Positions 13,591 to 14,370 of a stretch of 14,370 nucleotides of DNA are shown piece by piece. Every line of letters starts with the position of its first letter. Position 1 is the stretch's first letter. The notes under the pieces were generated by a model. It did no database searches and was not told the origin of the DNA. It saw only the letters and a list, made by a program, of their open reading frames with translations. The stretch covers positions 1-14,370 of the forward strand of contig JAAYAE010000299.1 in assembly GCA_012719555.1 (NCBI GenBank), given 5' to 3'. A program made the translations under genes and the position numbers. Source of the DNA: Acholeplasmataceae bacterium (GTDB taxonomy: Bacteria; Bacillota; Negativicutes; Acidaminococcales; Acidaminococcaceae).

Positions 13591-13640
13591 AAAAAACCAT
13601 TTATCACGTCTAAGATAATAACGGTGATAAATGGTTTTTT
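13591..13640. terminator. Bidirectional terminator between aroQ and mscS
   Basis: A perfect 17-bp inverted repeat: the arm at 13591-13607 (A-run, CCATTTATCAC) pairs with 13624-13640 (GTGATAAATGG, T-run) around a 16-nt loop. The arms end in A6 and T6, so it works on both strands. It ends the aro operon and the converging mscS transcript. Confidence 0.85.
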
Positions 13641-13661
13641 ATTGGTAAAAATAAAGTTGTG

Positions 13662-14370
13662 TTAAGGAAGTTCACTGACCATTTTTTCAATATATACACT
13701 GGTGCTTGGATAAGCGGCAGAGGTGCCAACTTCTTCCAGAATGCCCATAATGTCAAAATTAACTTTCTCTTTAGCATAGGTATAAGCGCTAAAATCAGTA
13801 AGGTGTGAATAACAAATTATGCGTATATCTAAACTGCTGCTATTCATTTGATTAAATACCACAAGAATATCTTCATTGCAAATATCATCATTTTTAATAA
13901 GGCTGGCTTTCACCTTCTCTACAATTTCTTGTAGTTGTTTTCGTGTAGTATTATAAACAACACCCACAGTTATATCAATACGGCGTTTATTGCGTTTTGT
14001 GTAGTTAATAATGGGAGTTGTAGTAAGTAAAGAATTGGGAATATAGACCAAGGCTTGTTCAATAGTACGAATACTGGTGCTGCGAAAAGATATTTGTTCG
14101 ATGGAGCCTTCAATGCTGTTACAAATAACCCAGTCACCCACATTAAAAGGTTTATCAGCTAAAATTATCATGCCGGCAAAAATATTGGACATAGTATCTT
14201 TGGCCGCTAGAGAAATGGCTAATCCACCTAAAGACAAACCGGCAATAAAGCCATTAATATCATAACCCCATTCACTGATTATCATGGCAGTACCTAAAAC
14301 AAGCAGGACCGTGCGGAAAAAAGCGGATAGTATATTAGAAATAGAGTAATTCACTTTAAAACCTAAATAA
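13662..14370 (-). CDS. Small-conductance mechanosensitive channel, MscS family (5' end outside window)
   Basis: Membrane channel that opens under tension on hypo-osmotic shock. The frame stays open to the right edge of the window. A GTG at 14354 is possible, but the reading continues upstream (YLGFKV before it) and the usual first transmembrane helices are missing, so the true start is outside. Visible parts are one hydrophobic helix (ILSAFFRTVLLVLGTAMII), then the pore helix TM3 (GFIAGLSLGGLAISLAAKD) with its Gly/Ala pattern, and the NIFAGMIILADKPFNVGDWV link into the beta domain. A cytoplasmic alpha/beta domain of about 150 residues follows, ending at the TAA at 13662. It converges on the aro operon and shares its terminator. 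Confidence 0.9.
   Translation of the reverse strand, partial: YLGFKVNYSISNILSAFFRTVLLVLGTAMIISEWGYDINGFIAGLSLGGLAISLAAKDTMSNIFAGMIILADKPFNVGDWVICNSIEGSIEQISFRSTSIRTIEQALVYIPNSLLTTTPIINYTKRNKRRIDITVGVVYNTTRKQLQEIVEKVKASLIKNDDICNEDILVVFNQMNSSSLDIRIICYSHLTDFSAYTYAKEKVNFDIMGILEEVGTSAAYPSTSVYIEKMVSELP

Noticed and set aside
1..14370. CRISPR arrays, insertion sequences, tRNA or rRNA genes, prophage or defence genes.
   Set aside because: No regularly spaced repeats, transposase motifs, cloverleaf-like sequences or rRNA segments were seen on either strand.

Overview
The window is low-GC, densely packed DNA with strong AGGAGG-type ribosome binding sites and short or overlapping gene junctions. This suggests a bacterium of the Bacillota. 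A Negativicutes-like member is my guess from the overall gene repertoire; no rRNA or other phylogenetic marker is present to prove it. Both window edges cut through genes: a PAS/GGDEF diguanylate cyclase on the left and an MscS-type channel on the right.

Left part (1 to about 3923). The 3' part of a c-di-GMP synthase gene is followed by a 340-nt gap. The gap holds a free-standing transcription unit: a good promoter, a long imperfect hairpin with a 17-codon ORF inside it, and a strong terminator. This looks like a small RNA or tiny mRNA of no family I recognise. Next comes a minus-strand Mrp/NBP35-type P-loop ATPase for Fe-S cluster handling. Divergent from it are a secreted protein of unknown function and a TSUP (TauE/SafE) family membrane transporter.

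Main part (about 3971 to 13640). A single long operon encodes the whole common aromatic pathway plus the phenylalanine and tyrosine branches. The order is two tandem type I-beta DAHP synthases (aroF, aroF), tyrA, aroB, aroA, aroC, an AroQ-class chorismate mutase, pheA (prephenate dehydratase with ACT domain), aroE, aroK and a type II dehydroquinase (aroQ). All seven shikimate steps from PEP and erythrose-4-phosphate to chorismate are present, followed by chorismate mutase, prephenate dehydratase and prephenate dehydrogenase. The aminotransferase and the trp genes are not in the window. Genes are separated by 0 to 42 nt or overlap, so one transcript is likely. It ends in a strong bidirectional terminator shared with the converging mscS gene.

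The most interesting element is upstream of the first aroF. A TTGACA-17-TAAGAT promoter precedes an unannotated 45-codon ORF in which 10 residues are aromatic (6 Phe, 3 Tyr, 1 Trp), and a Rho-independent terminator follows 41 nt after its stop codon. This is the layout of a leader-peptide attenuator that senses aromatic aminoacyl-tRNAs and controls the whole operon. A second oddity is that the chorismate mutase and prephenate dehydratase genes lie in the same reading frame, separated only by one TAA and 12 nt. They look like a bifunctional P-protein split by a stop codon. The two DAHP synthases differ most in their N-terminal regulatory domains, which suggests different feedback specificities.
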